This document shows positions 1-9,532 of a stretch of 11,626 nt of DNA, one piece after another. Location: the NCBI GenBank assembly GCA_000697335.1, contig JNEM01016738.1, positions 1-11,626 of the forward strand, read 5' to 3'. Both the position numbers and the translations under genes were made by a program. The stretch's first letter is position 1; each line of letters begins with the position of its first letter. Source of the DNA: Conidiobolus incongruus B7586. Lineage: Eukaryota; Entomophthoromycota; Entomophthoromycetes; Entomophthorales; Conidiobolaceae. The notes beneath the pieces were generated by a model. The model was not told the DNA's origin. It was given only the letters and a program-made list of their open reading frames with translations, and did not search any database.

Positions 1-1092
1 TCTATATAATATTTTATAAATATATTAAATTTTTTTATTAATATTAATATATTTAAATCCCTTTCTAAAAAATTTCACTTGTGTATTAATTAACTTTATA
101 AAAAAGATAAATCAACTTATAATATTATTATATTTAATAATGTTAACTAGTCTACTAAGTTAAGATTATTAAAAATAACAATAAAGACATTTTTACACTT
201 AAACTTAAATATATTAAAACCATAAATAAATATCATAAAAAGTATATTTATAAGTTGGTTAATATAAATAAATATATTATTATTTTAAAAATAAAACAAG
301 AATTATAAGACTATATAAGAATATTAGTTAGCACTAATATTATTATATATATTTTATATTAGCATAGATACTACTTATATTTTAAGAAAAAACATCCCTA
401 ACTAAAAAAATCCCTTTATAAAACTAGGTAAAAGTTTAAATATTGCTATTAATATTAAATTAAAATTAATTAAAATAGGGTTATTTAGTTTAATAAAACA
501 AAAATATATTTTAAAAGATTTAATAAAAAAGATAAATATTTTAAAAAAGATATAAAACCATTTTATAACTATTATGTTAATTTTACCAAAAAGTATAATT
601 ATAGGTTAATTATTATTTAAAAATATATATTATCTTTAAATATAAAGTATTTTTATAAAATTAATAGAGGAATTAATATTAAAATATATTAGAGAATTTT
701 AAATAATAAATTGCAAAAAACTATTGAATAATATAATTCAAAATAAATCTAATATTATTTTCCAGCAAAACAATGTTTTTTGTTATATTATAACTTCTAT
801 TACTAAATAGCTTAAGAATAATAAAATAATAATTATGAAATAGCTTTTTTAATCTCTTAACTTTAACCTAATTAAATATCTTTAAAATCAGGTCAAAAAA
901 AGTTATTAAAGCTTTCCTCCCTAACAAAAGATTAAAATTAATTTTAAAAATATATTTAAGAAATATCGAGCAAAATTAACCCTTCTTAATATAAAAAGTT
1001 AATTAATTCTATACCTTATATACTTAAAAAAGTTAGAAAAGTTAAAACTAGATATATTAAGTTTTAATATTTTTGTATCATTCAAACCCATA
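1..1092 (+). mobile_element. Decayed Tc1/mariner (DD34E) DNA transposon, left copy, 5' end outside window
   Basis: This is the remnant of a cut-and-paste transposon. Transposase-like peptide can be read in one frame from about 180 to 735 and, after one frame change near 735-745, in another frame to about 1075. Landmarks are: the pre-catalytic segment (about 243-350); VSTN at 327-338; KKKHP at 384-398; the first catalytic block at 477-503, reading RVI*FNKTK where the family has RVIWSDETK; FQQNN at 760-774 for FQQDN; and the SPDLNPIEHLW block at 853-885, reading SLNFNLIKYL*. The second and third catalytic codons (769 and 874) have 34 codons between them, the DD34E spacing of Tc1 elements. All three catalytic acids now read N, N and K, and more than fifteen stops interrupt the frame, so it is dead. 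The N-terminal helix-turn-helix (before 180) is not readable with confidence. The inner end is placed near 1076-1092 (ATCATTCAAACCC) by comparison with the right copy. The outer terminal repeat is not in the window. Confidence 0.9.
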
Positions 1093-1619
1093 AATTTATA
1101 ATTTATATAAAATCTATAAATTCATATTTTAACTAATTAATAAGTAAATATAAATATTTAATGATTTATAATATTAATAAATATATATAATTTTAATTAT
1201 TTAATTTGGGTTTATTTCATTAGGTTATAAGTAGGTTATTAGTAAAAATATAAGTGTTTTTGATTTAATCAATATTTATAAGTTATTATATATGTTCAAT
1301 CTTATTTAAAAAGATAATTTTAGCAAAATATCTTTTATTTTAGATTAATAAATTATATTAAGCATTATTTTCAATAATGAATTCAAAAACAACTAAATAA
1401 GAGCACTTATAAGATAAAATTATTGAGTTAGACTATACTAACTCCACCCAAGATTGTTATATTTGAAGATTATACTTTTTTCAAAAATTTGACATTATAT
1501 TTGATCCCATATTACATTGTATTTTTTATTTCAATTATTAGAAGATTTTTAGGTTTAAGTATAAGTTACAAAATATACTTGTAATATAAATTTGTTTCTG
1601 TTATTTTAGTTTTGCAATT

Positions 1620-1701
1620 ATTCAATTATATAGGTAAATATTATTCTTGGCTGTCAGAGCCAAGTACACATAATATTTTCAGTGGCCTCAACATTCAATT
1701 A
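1620..1701. repeat. Long hairpin flanked by 9-base direct repeats
   Basis: ATTCAATTA occurs at 1620-1628 and again at 1693-1701. Between the copies lies a hairpin: AAATATTAT (1636-1644) pairs with ATAATATTT (1670-1678), and inside it CTTGGCT (1646-1652) pairs with AGCCAAG (1658-1664) around a 5-base loop. The two stems are separated by a 1-by-5 internal loop. The GC content of this stem stands out from the surroundings. The arrangement resembles a tiny insertion with target duplication, but the insert is only 64 bases and has no recognised family, so a structured regulatory or chance element is also possible. Confidence 0.5.
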
Positions 1702-2477
1702 CCAAAAATGAAAGTTAAATGTTAACTAAGAATAATTAAATATAATAATAATTAATATTTTTTATAATAATTATAAAGTTGAACAATAAATATATTTCTT
1801 AGATAAAAATAAGTGAAAAAGCTATTATCTCTAACGTACTTGTTATAAAATAATTTTTATAATTTTAAATATTTCGGATAATTTGAAAATTATATAGAAA
1901 TAAATTGATATAAAAAATTAATTAACTTATAAAATTTCAAAAATTTGTTAATTATAAAAACAATATTATAAGTGTTGAATATTAATCATAAATATAGCAA
2001 TATCCTAATAATAATATGAAAATAATGTTTATTACATATCCTCTATTTGTTTCTTTATATTATATATTTAAAATAATTATTTTATTCAAAAATTTATCGT
2101 TAGTTAAATTCTAAAGTAATAATATTAAAATTATATCTAATCATAATTATACTTAATATAAATTAAAAAGTAAGATTATATTTTACAAAGTTATATGTAA
2201 ATATAATGATTAATATTATATAGAAATATAACTGAAATTGCATATTATTATAAAATCATTTTACAGCTGTAAATAAAAAACTCTATAAAATATGAAATGA
2301 ATTAAATAATTTCATTTTAATGATGTAATTTAATAAATATAAAATTAGTTAATTAAGTTGATATATTCACTTATAATTAAACTATTATATTTTTAATTTA
2401 ATATTATTTGATATTAAAATATTTGTTTTTTTAAAAATAAATTCTTATAAATAGTTAGATTTTGCTTGGTTTATATA

Positions 2478-2493
2478 ATATATATATATATAT
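2478..2493. repeat. (AT)8 dinucleotide tract
   Basis: Sixteen bases of perfect alternating AT. It is a simple-sequence microsatellite in the spacer, with no function evident. Confidence 0.8.
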
Positions 2494-3619
2494 TTAATTA
2501 CAATTTCTTTCAAAAATTTCATATTAGTTTTTGAAATCTAAAGGACAATATTTTGTTATTTCTAATTCATTTTTTTTCAAATTTTTATATTATTATAGAA
2601 TATTATTATTGGAAAATAAAGAATATTTTTTTGATTTTCATTATCAAATAATGCCTTGAATCAATAGGTTATAATAGACTTATTATACAATAGCGATTCC
2701 CTAGGATTGGTTTATAATATTGAATAATAATATTACTTTTTCAATTTAATATCAGATATTTATTCATTTAATTCAATTTATTTAATATATATTATTTTAG
2801 AATATTGATCAATTTGAAATGTAAAACCTACATTCAATGCCCTAATCATGGATAAAACAGTTTAATCTCTAAGTTTCTTATATATTCATTTTAACCTATC
2901 TCTTTATATGACGATGTGATGGAAAATCCAATAATAATCAAATTCATTTATAGTTATTACGATTAAAAATTACTTAAAATATATCAAAGTTTACTTAAAA
3001 AGGATTAAATCTATATTTTAAAAAACTGTGATTAATGGATATTTCCATAGTTATTAAGAACTCAAATTGTTAGCAAAAGAATCCACGTTGTATTAAATCT
3101 GCTGATAAAATATAGAAAAAATCGTATTCAGGTGGAGCTACGAGACAAAGATAATTTCAATTAATTAAATTGGGATATTGTAATATAGAACAAAATAAAT
3201 GAATTAATATTATAATAATTTAAACTAGATGTTATATTTATCATTTATATTATTTTAATTGAATAATATTTAAAAACAAACACATTATTTAATAATCAAT
3301 CTGTGATTGGCTAATAATAATTGAAAATATATACAAATTACTAAATTTTATTAAATATGATCATGTAAAATTAATAATCTCAAACCAACCAAAATAAACC
3401 AGAAATATTTAAATTGAATAAATATAGTGATATGATGTCATAGAACTTAAGATATATTAAAATATTAATAATACTTGATATTTTTTATAGGGTTTAACTT
3501 AATTTTCACTTTAAATTCTTTGATACCTGATGATAATGCATTTGTTATGTAATTTACCCCCAAATCAGTGGAGATAGGTGCGTCAAAATGAATTTTGTTT
3601 GCAGGTTATCTCTTTTTTA

Positions 3620-3674
3620 ATTGGACCAAATTGGTAATTTGAAGGTGTTTGGGATGATCAAGATGATATATATA
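3620..3674 (+). promoter_or_regulatory. Putative core promoter of MATE gene 1
   Basis: A TATATATA box sits at 3667-3674, 67 bases before the ATG. The second MATE gene has a TATA box at almost the same distance. Two inverted CCAAT boxes (ATTGG at 3620-3624 and 3630-3634) lie ten bases apart, about one helical turn, and 30-50 bases upstream of the TATA box. TATA-like strings are common in DNA this AT-rich. The call rests on the matched spacing in the two paralogues and on the relatively GC-rich stretch that carries the CCAAT pair. Confidence 0.45.
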
Positions 3675-3710
3675 GGTAGATAATAAAGAGGCTTGAAAAT
3701 TACATTTGAA

Positions 3711-3722
3711 ATGAAAATTTAG
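3711..3722 (+). promoter_or_regulatory. Possible upstream open reading frame (4 codons) in the leader of MATE gene 1
   Basis: ATG AAA ATT TAG lies 19 bases before the main start codon, in a different frame, with a G at position -3. If transcription starts about 30 bases after the TATA box it is inside the mRNA leader and could lower or condition translation of the transporter. The second MATE gene has no ATG between its TATA box and its start codon. Its presence in the mRNA is inferred, since the transcription start is not known. Confidence 0.35.
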
Positions 3723-3741
3723 AAATTTGTTATTATTAAAA

Positions 3742-5349
3742 ATGATTCAACAAAATAGAAATCAGAGTGACATACCGAGAAATGATAATGATGCACAAAC
3801 TATTCCGAATGATGGTTTAAATGGGTCAACGTCAACTGAATCAACACCTTTAATTCCATCTTTATCAGATAGCGGTGACATTTCTTCCAAATTTACAGTT
3901 AAAGAACTCTATAATGAACTTACCGTGATCTTGGGATTATCTGTTCCTAATATCACAACTCTAATACTTTCCAATCTGTTACCAATGTGGACTTCATTTT
4001 CTTTGGGTCAATTGGTATGTGATATATTTTTGAATATAAATTATATTATTAATAGTCATATTAGGGTACCGTGGAATTGGGTGCTGGATCTTTAGGATTT
4101 CAATTATGTGCATTGACTGGAATATGCTTTTTAATTGGTATGGCAACTTCTCTGGATACGTTATGTGCTCAAGCATATACTGGATCCGCAGATAAGAAAA
4201 TCCTTGGACTTTATCTACAGCGAGGTATTCTGGTATGTTCCATAACATTATTTCCAGTGACTGTTGTTTGGTGGTATATGGGAACTATCTTAACATATTT
4301 TAGCACCGATCCAGCATTAGTAGTACTTGTCGATTCTTATATGAAGTGGCGATTGCTTGGACTCTTTCCATCAATCGTTTTCGAATGTGCAAAGAGATAC
4401 TTGCAAGCTCAAGGGATTGTAAAAGCACCCTCATACATTCTATTATTCATCACTCCAATTGGAATTGTTTTAAATTATTTTTTGACTCTTAATCCAGCTA
4501 CAGCTATCGGGTTTATTGGAGCACCAATTGCTTATGACATTGCAACATGGTTATCTATGTTCCTATGTATATTCTACATTTGTTATGTTGATGGATATCA
4601 AGCTTGGGGTGGTTTTTCTGTCAAAGCTTTTCAGGGATGGTCACCTATTTTTAAATTGGGTATTGGTGGTATGATCATGTCAGCTGCTGAATGGTGGTCA
4701 TTTGGATCTATGGCTCTTGTCGTTCCCACCTTTGGTAATGCGTCCCTTGCTGCTCATAGTGTACTCATTGCTTTGGGTAATATGGCTTTTATGCCACATT
4801 TAGGTAATTTCATGTTTTATATTATATAAAAAATATCCTAATTATTGGATAGGTGTAGCCATATCCGCAAGTATTAGGGTTGGAAACCACCTGGGAAGTA
4901 AATTTCCAAATCGAGCTAAATTAGCATCTTTAATTTGCTACTTATTAGGGGGTTGTACAGGTTTAATGACCTCAATTTTATTATTATTATTTCCAGATTT
5001 CTGGGCTAAAGCCTTCTCATCAGATCCAGAAGTCATTAAAATAATCAAATTATTAATTCCAATTGCTTCAGTTTACCAAATTTTCGACGCATTTTCGGCT
5101 ATTTCCGCAGGTATTCTGAGAGGTCAAGGTAGACAGAGTCTAGGAGCTCGCGTTGTTTTAATTGGATTTTATGTCGTAGCAATTCCTCTTGGTCTGATCC
5201 TAGGTTTTAAGACTTGGTTGCAAGTTTTAGGTATTTGGATTGGCTTTGTTTTTGGATTGATTTTGTGCTGCTCAATGTATTTGTATTTATTTTTGACCAC
5301 TGATTGGAAGCGCCAAGTTCAAATAGCTATGGAAAGATTGAATCAATGA
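3742..5349 (+). CDS. MATE-family multidrug/toxin efflux transporter, gene 1 (three exons, 502 aa)
   Basis: Exons are 3742-4014, 4065-4803 and 4853-5349. The protein is a polytopic membrane antiporter of the MATE family (two MatE repeats, about residues 62-222 and 285-445; twelve helices expected), which exports organic cations, drugs or metabolites in exchange for H+ or Na+. Family signatures visible are SLGQLG across exon junction 1, ATSLDTLCAQA (118-128), LQAQGIVKAP (204-213), the helix-7 acid E300 in EWW, SASIRVGNHLG (342-352) and FDAFSA...GILRGQGRQ (415-432). In studied MATEs the equivalent helix-7 glutamate is needed for transport. The N-terminal 60 residues are hydrophilic and hold ESTPLI (33-38), an acidic dileucine-type sorting motif. 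The ATG at 3742 is the first in frame after a stop at 3712 and gives an N-tail exactly as long as that of gene 2. Codons favour A/T at third positions more than in gene 2. Substrate is unknown. Confidence 0.96.
4015..4064 (+). other. Intron 1 of MATE gene 1 (50 bases, phase 0)
   Basis: The donor is GTATGT and the acceptor TTAG. Splicing joins SLGQL to GTVELGAG, restoring the MATE GxLG motif and matching gene 2 at the same codon boundary. The nearer AG at 4054-4055 would give an immediate in-frame TAG, so it is excluded. TATTAAT upstream of it is a plausible branch site. Confidence 0.93.
4804..4852 (+). other. Intron 2 of MATE gene 1 (49 bases, phase 1), absent from gene 2
   Basis: The donor is GTAATT, the acceptor ATAG, and a CCTAAT branch-like site lies at 4837-4842. 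Splicing rebuilds Gly338 and joins MPHLG to VAISASIR, which aligns exactly with the uninterrupted MFHLGVSISASIR of gene 2. If retained, the intron gives a stop within about ten codons and a protein lacking the C-terminal third. Confidence 0.93.
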
Positions 5350-5462
5350 TCAAATTATTGTCGTTGTGAATATGGTTTTTATTATTTGAAGATGATATTA
5401 AATAGAAACGTATATATTTGTGAAAATGCTGATTTTTAATAGCTTTAGTTAATTTAAGCATA

Positions 5463-5480
5463 AATAATAATAATAATAAT
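5463..5480. repeat. (AAT)6 trinucleotide tract in the 3' region of MATE gene 1
   Basis: Six perfect AAT units, just before the likely poly(A) signal. A simple-sequence repeat likely to vary in length between strains. Confidence 0.8.
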
Positions 5481-5485
5481 ACTGC

Positions 5486-5491
5486 AATAAA
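5486..5491 (+). terminator. Putative poly(A) signal of MATE gene 1
   Basis: AATAAA 136 bases after the stop codon, the first canonical hexamer downstream. In DNA of this composition the hexamer is expected often by chance, so it is a candidate only. Confidence 0.4.
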
Positions 5492-7710
5492 TATTATAGT
5501 TCGATAGAAGTTAATTCAAATTTTATTTTAATATAATTAAGATATTGTTTTATATTGAATACTTTTTTATGATTTTTTACACTAAATCTGTGTTTAAACT
5601 AATTATAAAATTTTAATAATTATTCAGATTATTTCATATATTTATATTGATAATAACATTCTTTTTTGCTTCTTCATATATAAAATCAAAACATATAAAT
5701 GTAATATTATTATAACCTACTTTATAAATATATATCTATAATTAATATATACAATGACAAATTTTATAAAATTATTTTAATATACAAATTTAATATCTTC
5801 AATTTTTTAAATATGCTTTAAATTTTTGTATTCATCAAAATATATTAATATATACTTAATGTAATTCTAAAATTTTGATTAAAGTAACTAAATTCAATAA
5901 TATTTGATTTAATTGGTTAATATTGATACAAATATTTTTTTCAAATAAGCTTTAATATTCTTTGGAATTTTATTCATCATATAATATTCATTGAAAATCC
6001 AACAATAGTTTTACCTTAAAAAACTGTATTATAATGGTGAAAATATACATGCCAACTAATGATACTGATACCTATTCCTTTAAATAGTTCAATCAACAAT
6101 ACATATATATTATAGTGTTGTGTTTTATAAAGATCATTGTTAGAAAAGTACTCAAAATATAATTTAGTAAATTATCTATTAGTCTTGCTCTTTAACTTAT
6201 CAGGACTGTAGGTCTCAGAACTTACTGTTGAGGTGTTGTAGCAGAATATTCAAAAAGAAAAAACTTTTCTCTATCTTTATCACTTTTAGGTTTAAATAGT
6301 TGCTTAAATCAATGATATAGGATTTGGATATAATCTAATAAAGAAAACAAAGTGAACAAAGAGTATCCTTCAATTATAGACTGGCAAAGCCAGCTCAAAA
6401 TAGAAATAATATTGGTTTAGCTATCAAACTGGAATAGATGATTAATTTTGAAATACAACAATAATCTTAATTATATTATATTATATTCTTCTGTATTTAT
6501 TAAGCTTAATCCTAATTTGGTAATTCAATTTAATTTAATGTTTCAGTATTCAATTGTTCAAAAGAAATTAACTATTATCCAATGTTAATATTTTGATGCA
6601 TATACCACCAGATAACGAAGCTTAGATTTCAGCATTCTAATATTTGATTTATAACTAATCATATCAAAGTTAACTTTAAAACTTATTTAAAATCATTATA
6701 CTAGATATTTTATATTTTGATATTTGAATCGAATCTATTTTAATACTAAAATTCTATTAAATGATTAATCTTTTTAATTGAAACAGCAAAAATATTAACA
6801 ATTAAAATCAACGGAATATAAATCCAAACTACAGTTTTGAAATTGCTAGTACGAATCATACAAAAAATGGTATAAAATTTGGGAAATATATTTTATCACG
6901 TGTTTCCTTAAAAAGTAAAAATTATTAGTGAAAATTCGAGTCAATTAAATATGGGTAATTTAATAATGAATAGATTAAATAGAAATATGTTGAAAAAAAT
7001 AATTTTTTAAAACATACTCTTATCTATATTATTTAAAATTATTTCGTAGATATCTATATTATTTTTTAAACCGTAATAATATAGTAAATACTATAATTGA
7101 AAAATAAAGTTTTTTCAATTTTCTTTTTAAATCAATCCCATAAATTATTTAAAAAATTATAAAATAATGGTAAAATTATATTAGAGAAATTAAAGGATGA
7201 TAGAATCAAACTATTTTATCATATTAACTTGAAATTATTCTAATAAAGTTTTATTTTATTATTATTAGTCAATAATATATTATCGAATCTTAGAATATAC
7301 AGCCAGTTAAACTGAATATAATTATATATTTTGTCAAAGTTGATAATAAATATTATTACTCAAATTTTATAATTATTAATCATTAATTATAAACCACATT
7401 CTCACATATTTTAATTTAATTAAAAATGGCTATCAAATACGGATAATATATTAATTCAATCCTGATGAATAAAAATGTTATGCTTTTAATTTATCCTGAA
7501 TCTATTTTTCTAGATAATGTAATTTGATTAGTAATAATATTTTGTATTGACAGATTAAAAAGTCTTGTAAGCTATATTCTCCTTAATTGAAAGGTAACTC
7601 AATTTCCAAAAATAGAACAGCTTTAAGCTCAATTGAACACCATTTCCATTCAATAATTTCGATTCATCATGACTTATAAAGATCAAAACTTGAAAAATCT
7701 GTTCAATTAG
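5492..7710. other. AT-rich spacer between the two MATE genes
   Basis: No supported gene was found. A relatively GC-rich patch at about 6180-6420 stands out, with a small hairpin at 6381-6393, but no frame in it resembles a known protein. A 62-codon minus-strand frame at 7555-7743 begins at TTG, has no family features and overlaps the gene 2 promoter, so it is not called. A short (TTATA)3 run lies at 6471-6485. Confidence 0.55.
6381..6393. repeat. Small GC-rich hairpin in the intergenic patch
   Basis: CTGGC and GCCAG pair around an AAA loop. The preceding bases TTCAATTATA are the same ten that precede the larger hairpin near 1621. The motif is short and may be coincidental. Confidence 0.35.
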
Positions 7711-7810
7711 CCAATTTAAGTATATTCGTTCAATTATATCCAAATAGGGATATCATAAATCATCAATTAAATTGTTAGATAGATTTATGGTTTAATCAGG
7801 AGTATAAATA
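7711..7810 (+). promoter_or_regulatory. Putative promoter of MATE gene 2
   Basis: TATAAATA at 7803-7810 lies 61 bases before the ATG, close to the spacing in gene 1. A CCAAT box is at 7711-7715 and a CArG-like CCAAATAGGG at 7740-7749. A loosely similar CCAAATTGG lies at 3626-3634 upstream of gene 1. There is no upstream ATG in the presumed leader. Confidence 0.45.
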
Positions 7811-7871
7811 TACTTATTCGAGTAACTTTAAGGTACACATTTTATAGAATAAATATTTGATTTTTATTAAT

Positions 7872-9435
7872 ATGTCGGATTCAGAACCGAATTATTCAGC
7901 TATACCTAAAGATTCTTTAAATTCTAATCTTTCTTCAGATACTATATTACCTCCTTATACGTCTACAGAATCTACTCCCTTAATTCCTTCTTTATTGAAT
8001 TCGGGAGACATTGGTTCTAGTTTTACGATAAAGGACTTTAAGGAGGAACTTAGTGTGATCTTTTGGCTTACTGTTCCTAATGTGATCACTTTCTTTTTTA
8101 CCAGCTTATTGCCCATTTGGACAAATTATTCATTAGGTCAATTGGTATGTGAATATAGTACTTGATTTATCTGCTTTGTTTTAATAGCTTAATTAGGGTC
8201 CTCTTGAATTGGGTGCTGGTGCTTTCACGAATACATTATGTTCTCTTACTGGTATGTGTTTCATTTTCGGTATGGCTACTGCCCTTGATACGTTATGTGC
8301 CCAAGCTTTCACTGGCTCTGATGATAAAAAGGTTGTTGGTCTTTACCTTCAAAGGGGTATTGTTGTTTGTACATTAACTTTCCTTCCTTTGAGCTTGCTA
8401 TGGTGGAACATGGGCTCAATTTTGTTATATTTTGGATCTGATCCTGCTTTGGTTGCTTTGGTTAATGTTTATATTAAATGGCGTTTGGTTGGTGTTCCTC
8501 CTACCATTGTATTTGAATGTTTGAAGAAATATCTTCAGGCTCAGGGTATTGTCAAGGCTCCATCCTACATCATGATCCTTGTCACTCCTATTGGTATGAT
8601 GTTTAATTACTACTTGGTCATCAATCCTTCCACTTCTATTGGATTTGCTGGTGCTCCCATTGCATTTGTTATTTCTACATGGCTTTCTATGTTCTTTACT
8701 ATTCTTTATATTGCTTTCATTGATGGCAAGCAAGCTTGGGGAGGTTTTTCTGTCAAAGCTTTGACTGGCTGGTGGCCAATTATTAAATTGGGTATTGGTG
8801 GTATGCTGATGACCAGTATTGAATGGTGGGCCTTTGGATCTATGGCACTTGTTGTATCGACCTTTGGAACTGCTCAATTAGCTGCCCATAGTGTTTTAGT
8901 CTCTTTGGACAATATTTGTTATATGTTCCACTTAGGTGTCTCCATTTCAGCAAGTATTCGAGTTGGTAACCACTTGGGTAGTCGATTTCCAAATAGGGCT
9001 AAGCTTGCTTCATGCTGCTGTTACTTCTTAGGTGTATGCACTGCCTCTTTCACATCTATTGTTATGGGAGGATTTGCCAGCTTCTGGGCCCATACTTTCT
9101 CCAACGATGCTGAAGTAATTGATTTAATTGTTCGATTAATGCCGATTGGAGTTGTTTATCAGTTGTTCGACTCCTTCTCTGCCGTCTCCGGTGGTATTTT
9201 AAGGGGTTCAGGACGTCAGAGCCTTGGTGCTTGGGTTTTATTATTAGGATTCTATATTATTGCTGTACCTTTCGGTTTATATTTGGGAATTTGCACACCT
9301 TTGAAATTATTCGGAGTCTGGATTGGATTTGTACTTGGTTTAATCCTCTCTTGCTCCCTCTACCTTTATTTCTTCTTAAAGACCGACTGGGACGAACAAG
9401 TCCAAAATACTATCAAGCGATTAAATGCGGAATAA
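7872..9435 (+). CDS. MATE-family multidrug/toxin efflux transporter, gene 2 (two exons, 503 aa)
   Basis: Exons are 7872-8144 and 8197-9435. It is a tandem paralogue of the gene at 3742 with the same architecture: a hydrophilic N-tail, then twelve expected helices in two MatE repeats. Signatures sit at the same residue numbers: LDTLCAQA (121-128), LQAQGIVKAP (204-213), E300 in EWWAF, SASIRVGNHLG (342-352) and FDSFSA...GILRGSGRQ (415-432). The alignment with gene 1 needs no gap until the last residues (RLNAE versus RLNQ), and identity is about two thirds in the segments compared by eye. The ATG at 7872 is the first in its frame and gives a 91-residue first exon, as in gene 1. ESTPLI (33-38) is conserved although the first 28 residues are not. 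Codons such as GCC, TCC, GGT and CTT are more frequent than in gene 1, hinting at higher expression. The role is inferred as proton- or sodium-driven export of small organic compounds; the substrate is unknown. Confidence 0.97.
8145..8196 (+). other. Intron 1 of MATE gene 2 (52 bases, phase 0)
   Basis: The donor is GTATGT and the acceptor TTAG. It joins SLGQL to GPLELGAG, at exactly the site and phase of intron 1 in gene 1, so it predates the duplication. Use of the earlier AG at 8186-8187 would give Leu-Asn-stop and is excluded. Confidence 0.94.
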
Positions 9436-9522
9436 TTTGATATAGATCTACGCACAAAATGTTTTATATAGCTATTTAGAATTCACTAACCACTTGGTTA
9501 CTATATAAATATTATCAATTGT

Positions 9523-9532
9523 AATAAATAAA
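9523..9532 (+). terminator. Putative poly(A) signal of MATE gene 2
   Basis: Two overlapping AATAAA hexamers (9523-9528 and 9527-9532), about 90 bases after the stop. They are candidates only, given the base composition. Confidence 0.45.

Larger units (their letters stand above)
1093..3618. other. AT-rich spacer upstream of MATE gene 1
   Basis: No coding frame of convincing composition was found on either strand. Runs of A/T are broken by stops in all frames. The stretch holds a hairpin flanked by a 9-base direct repeat (1620-1701), an (AT)8 tract (2478-2493) and some less AT-rich patches (about 1420-1450, 3115-3145 and 3530-3610). None of these patches could be linked to a known gene or RNA. 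Part of the upstream control region of the MATE gene probably lies in the last few hundred bases. Confidence 0.6.

Noticed and set aside
3994-4248. 84-codon minus-strand frame
   Set aside because: It overlaps intron 1 and exon 2 of MATE gene 1 in antisense, with no protein-like motif.
5495-5515. GTTCGATAG resembling a tRNA B box
   Set aside because: The final C is missing and no cloverleaf can be drawn around it.
6920-6945. ATTCGAGTC resembling a tRNA B box
   Set aside because: There is no A box, acceptor stem or anticodon arm at the required distances.
7555-7743. 62-codon minus-strand frame upstream of gene 2
   Set aside because: It starts at TTG, shows no recognised domain, and sits on the gene 2 promoter; chance is the simpler explanation.
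8162-8377. 71-codon + strand frame overlapping gene 2
   Set aside because: It is another frame of the MATE exon; spliced gene 2 fully explains the sequence.
8425-8877. 150-codon minus-strand open frame
   Set aside because: It lies wholly antisense to exon 2 of MATE gene 2 and has no family features; it is a shadow of that gene's codon pattern.
9231-9440. 69-codon + strand frame at the end of gene 2
   Set aside because: It is an alternate frame of the MATE C-terminal exon without independent signals.
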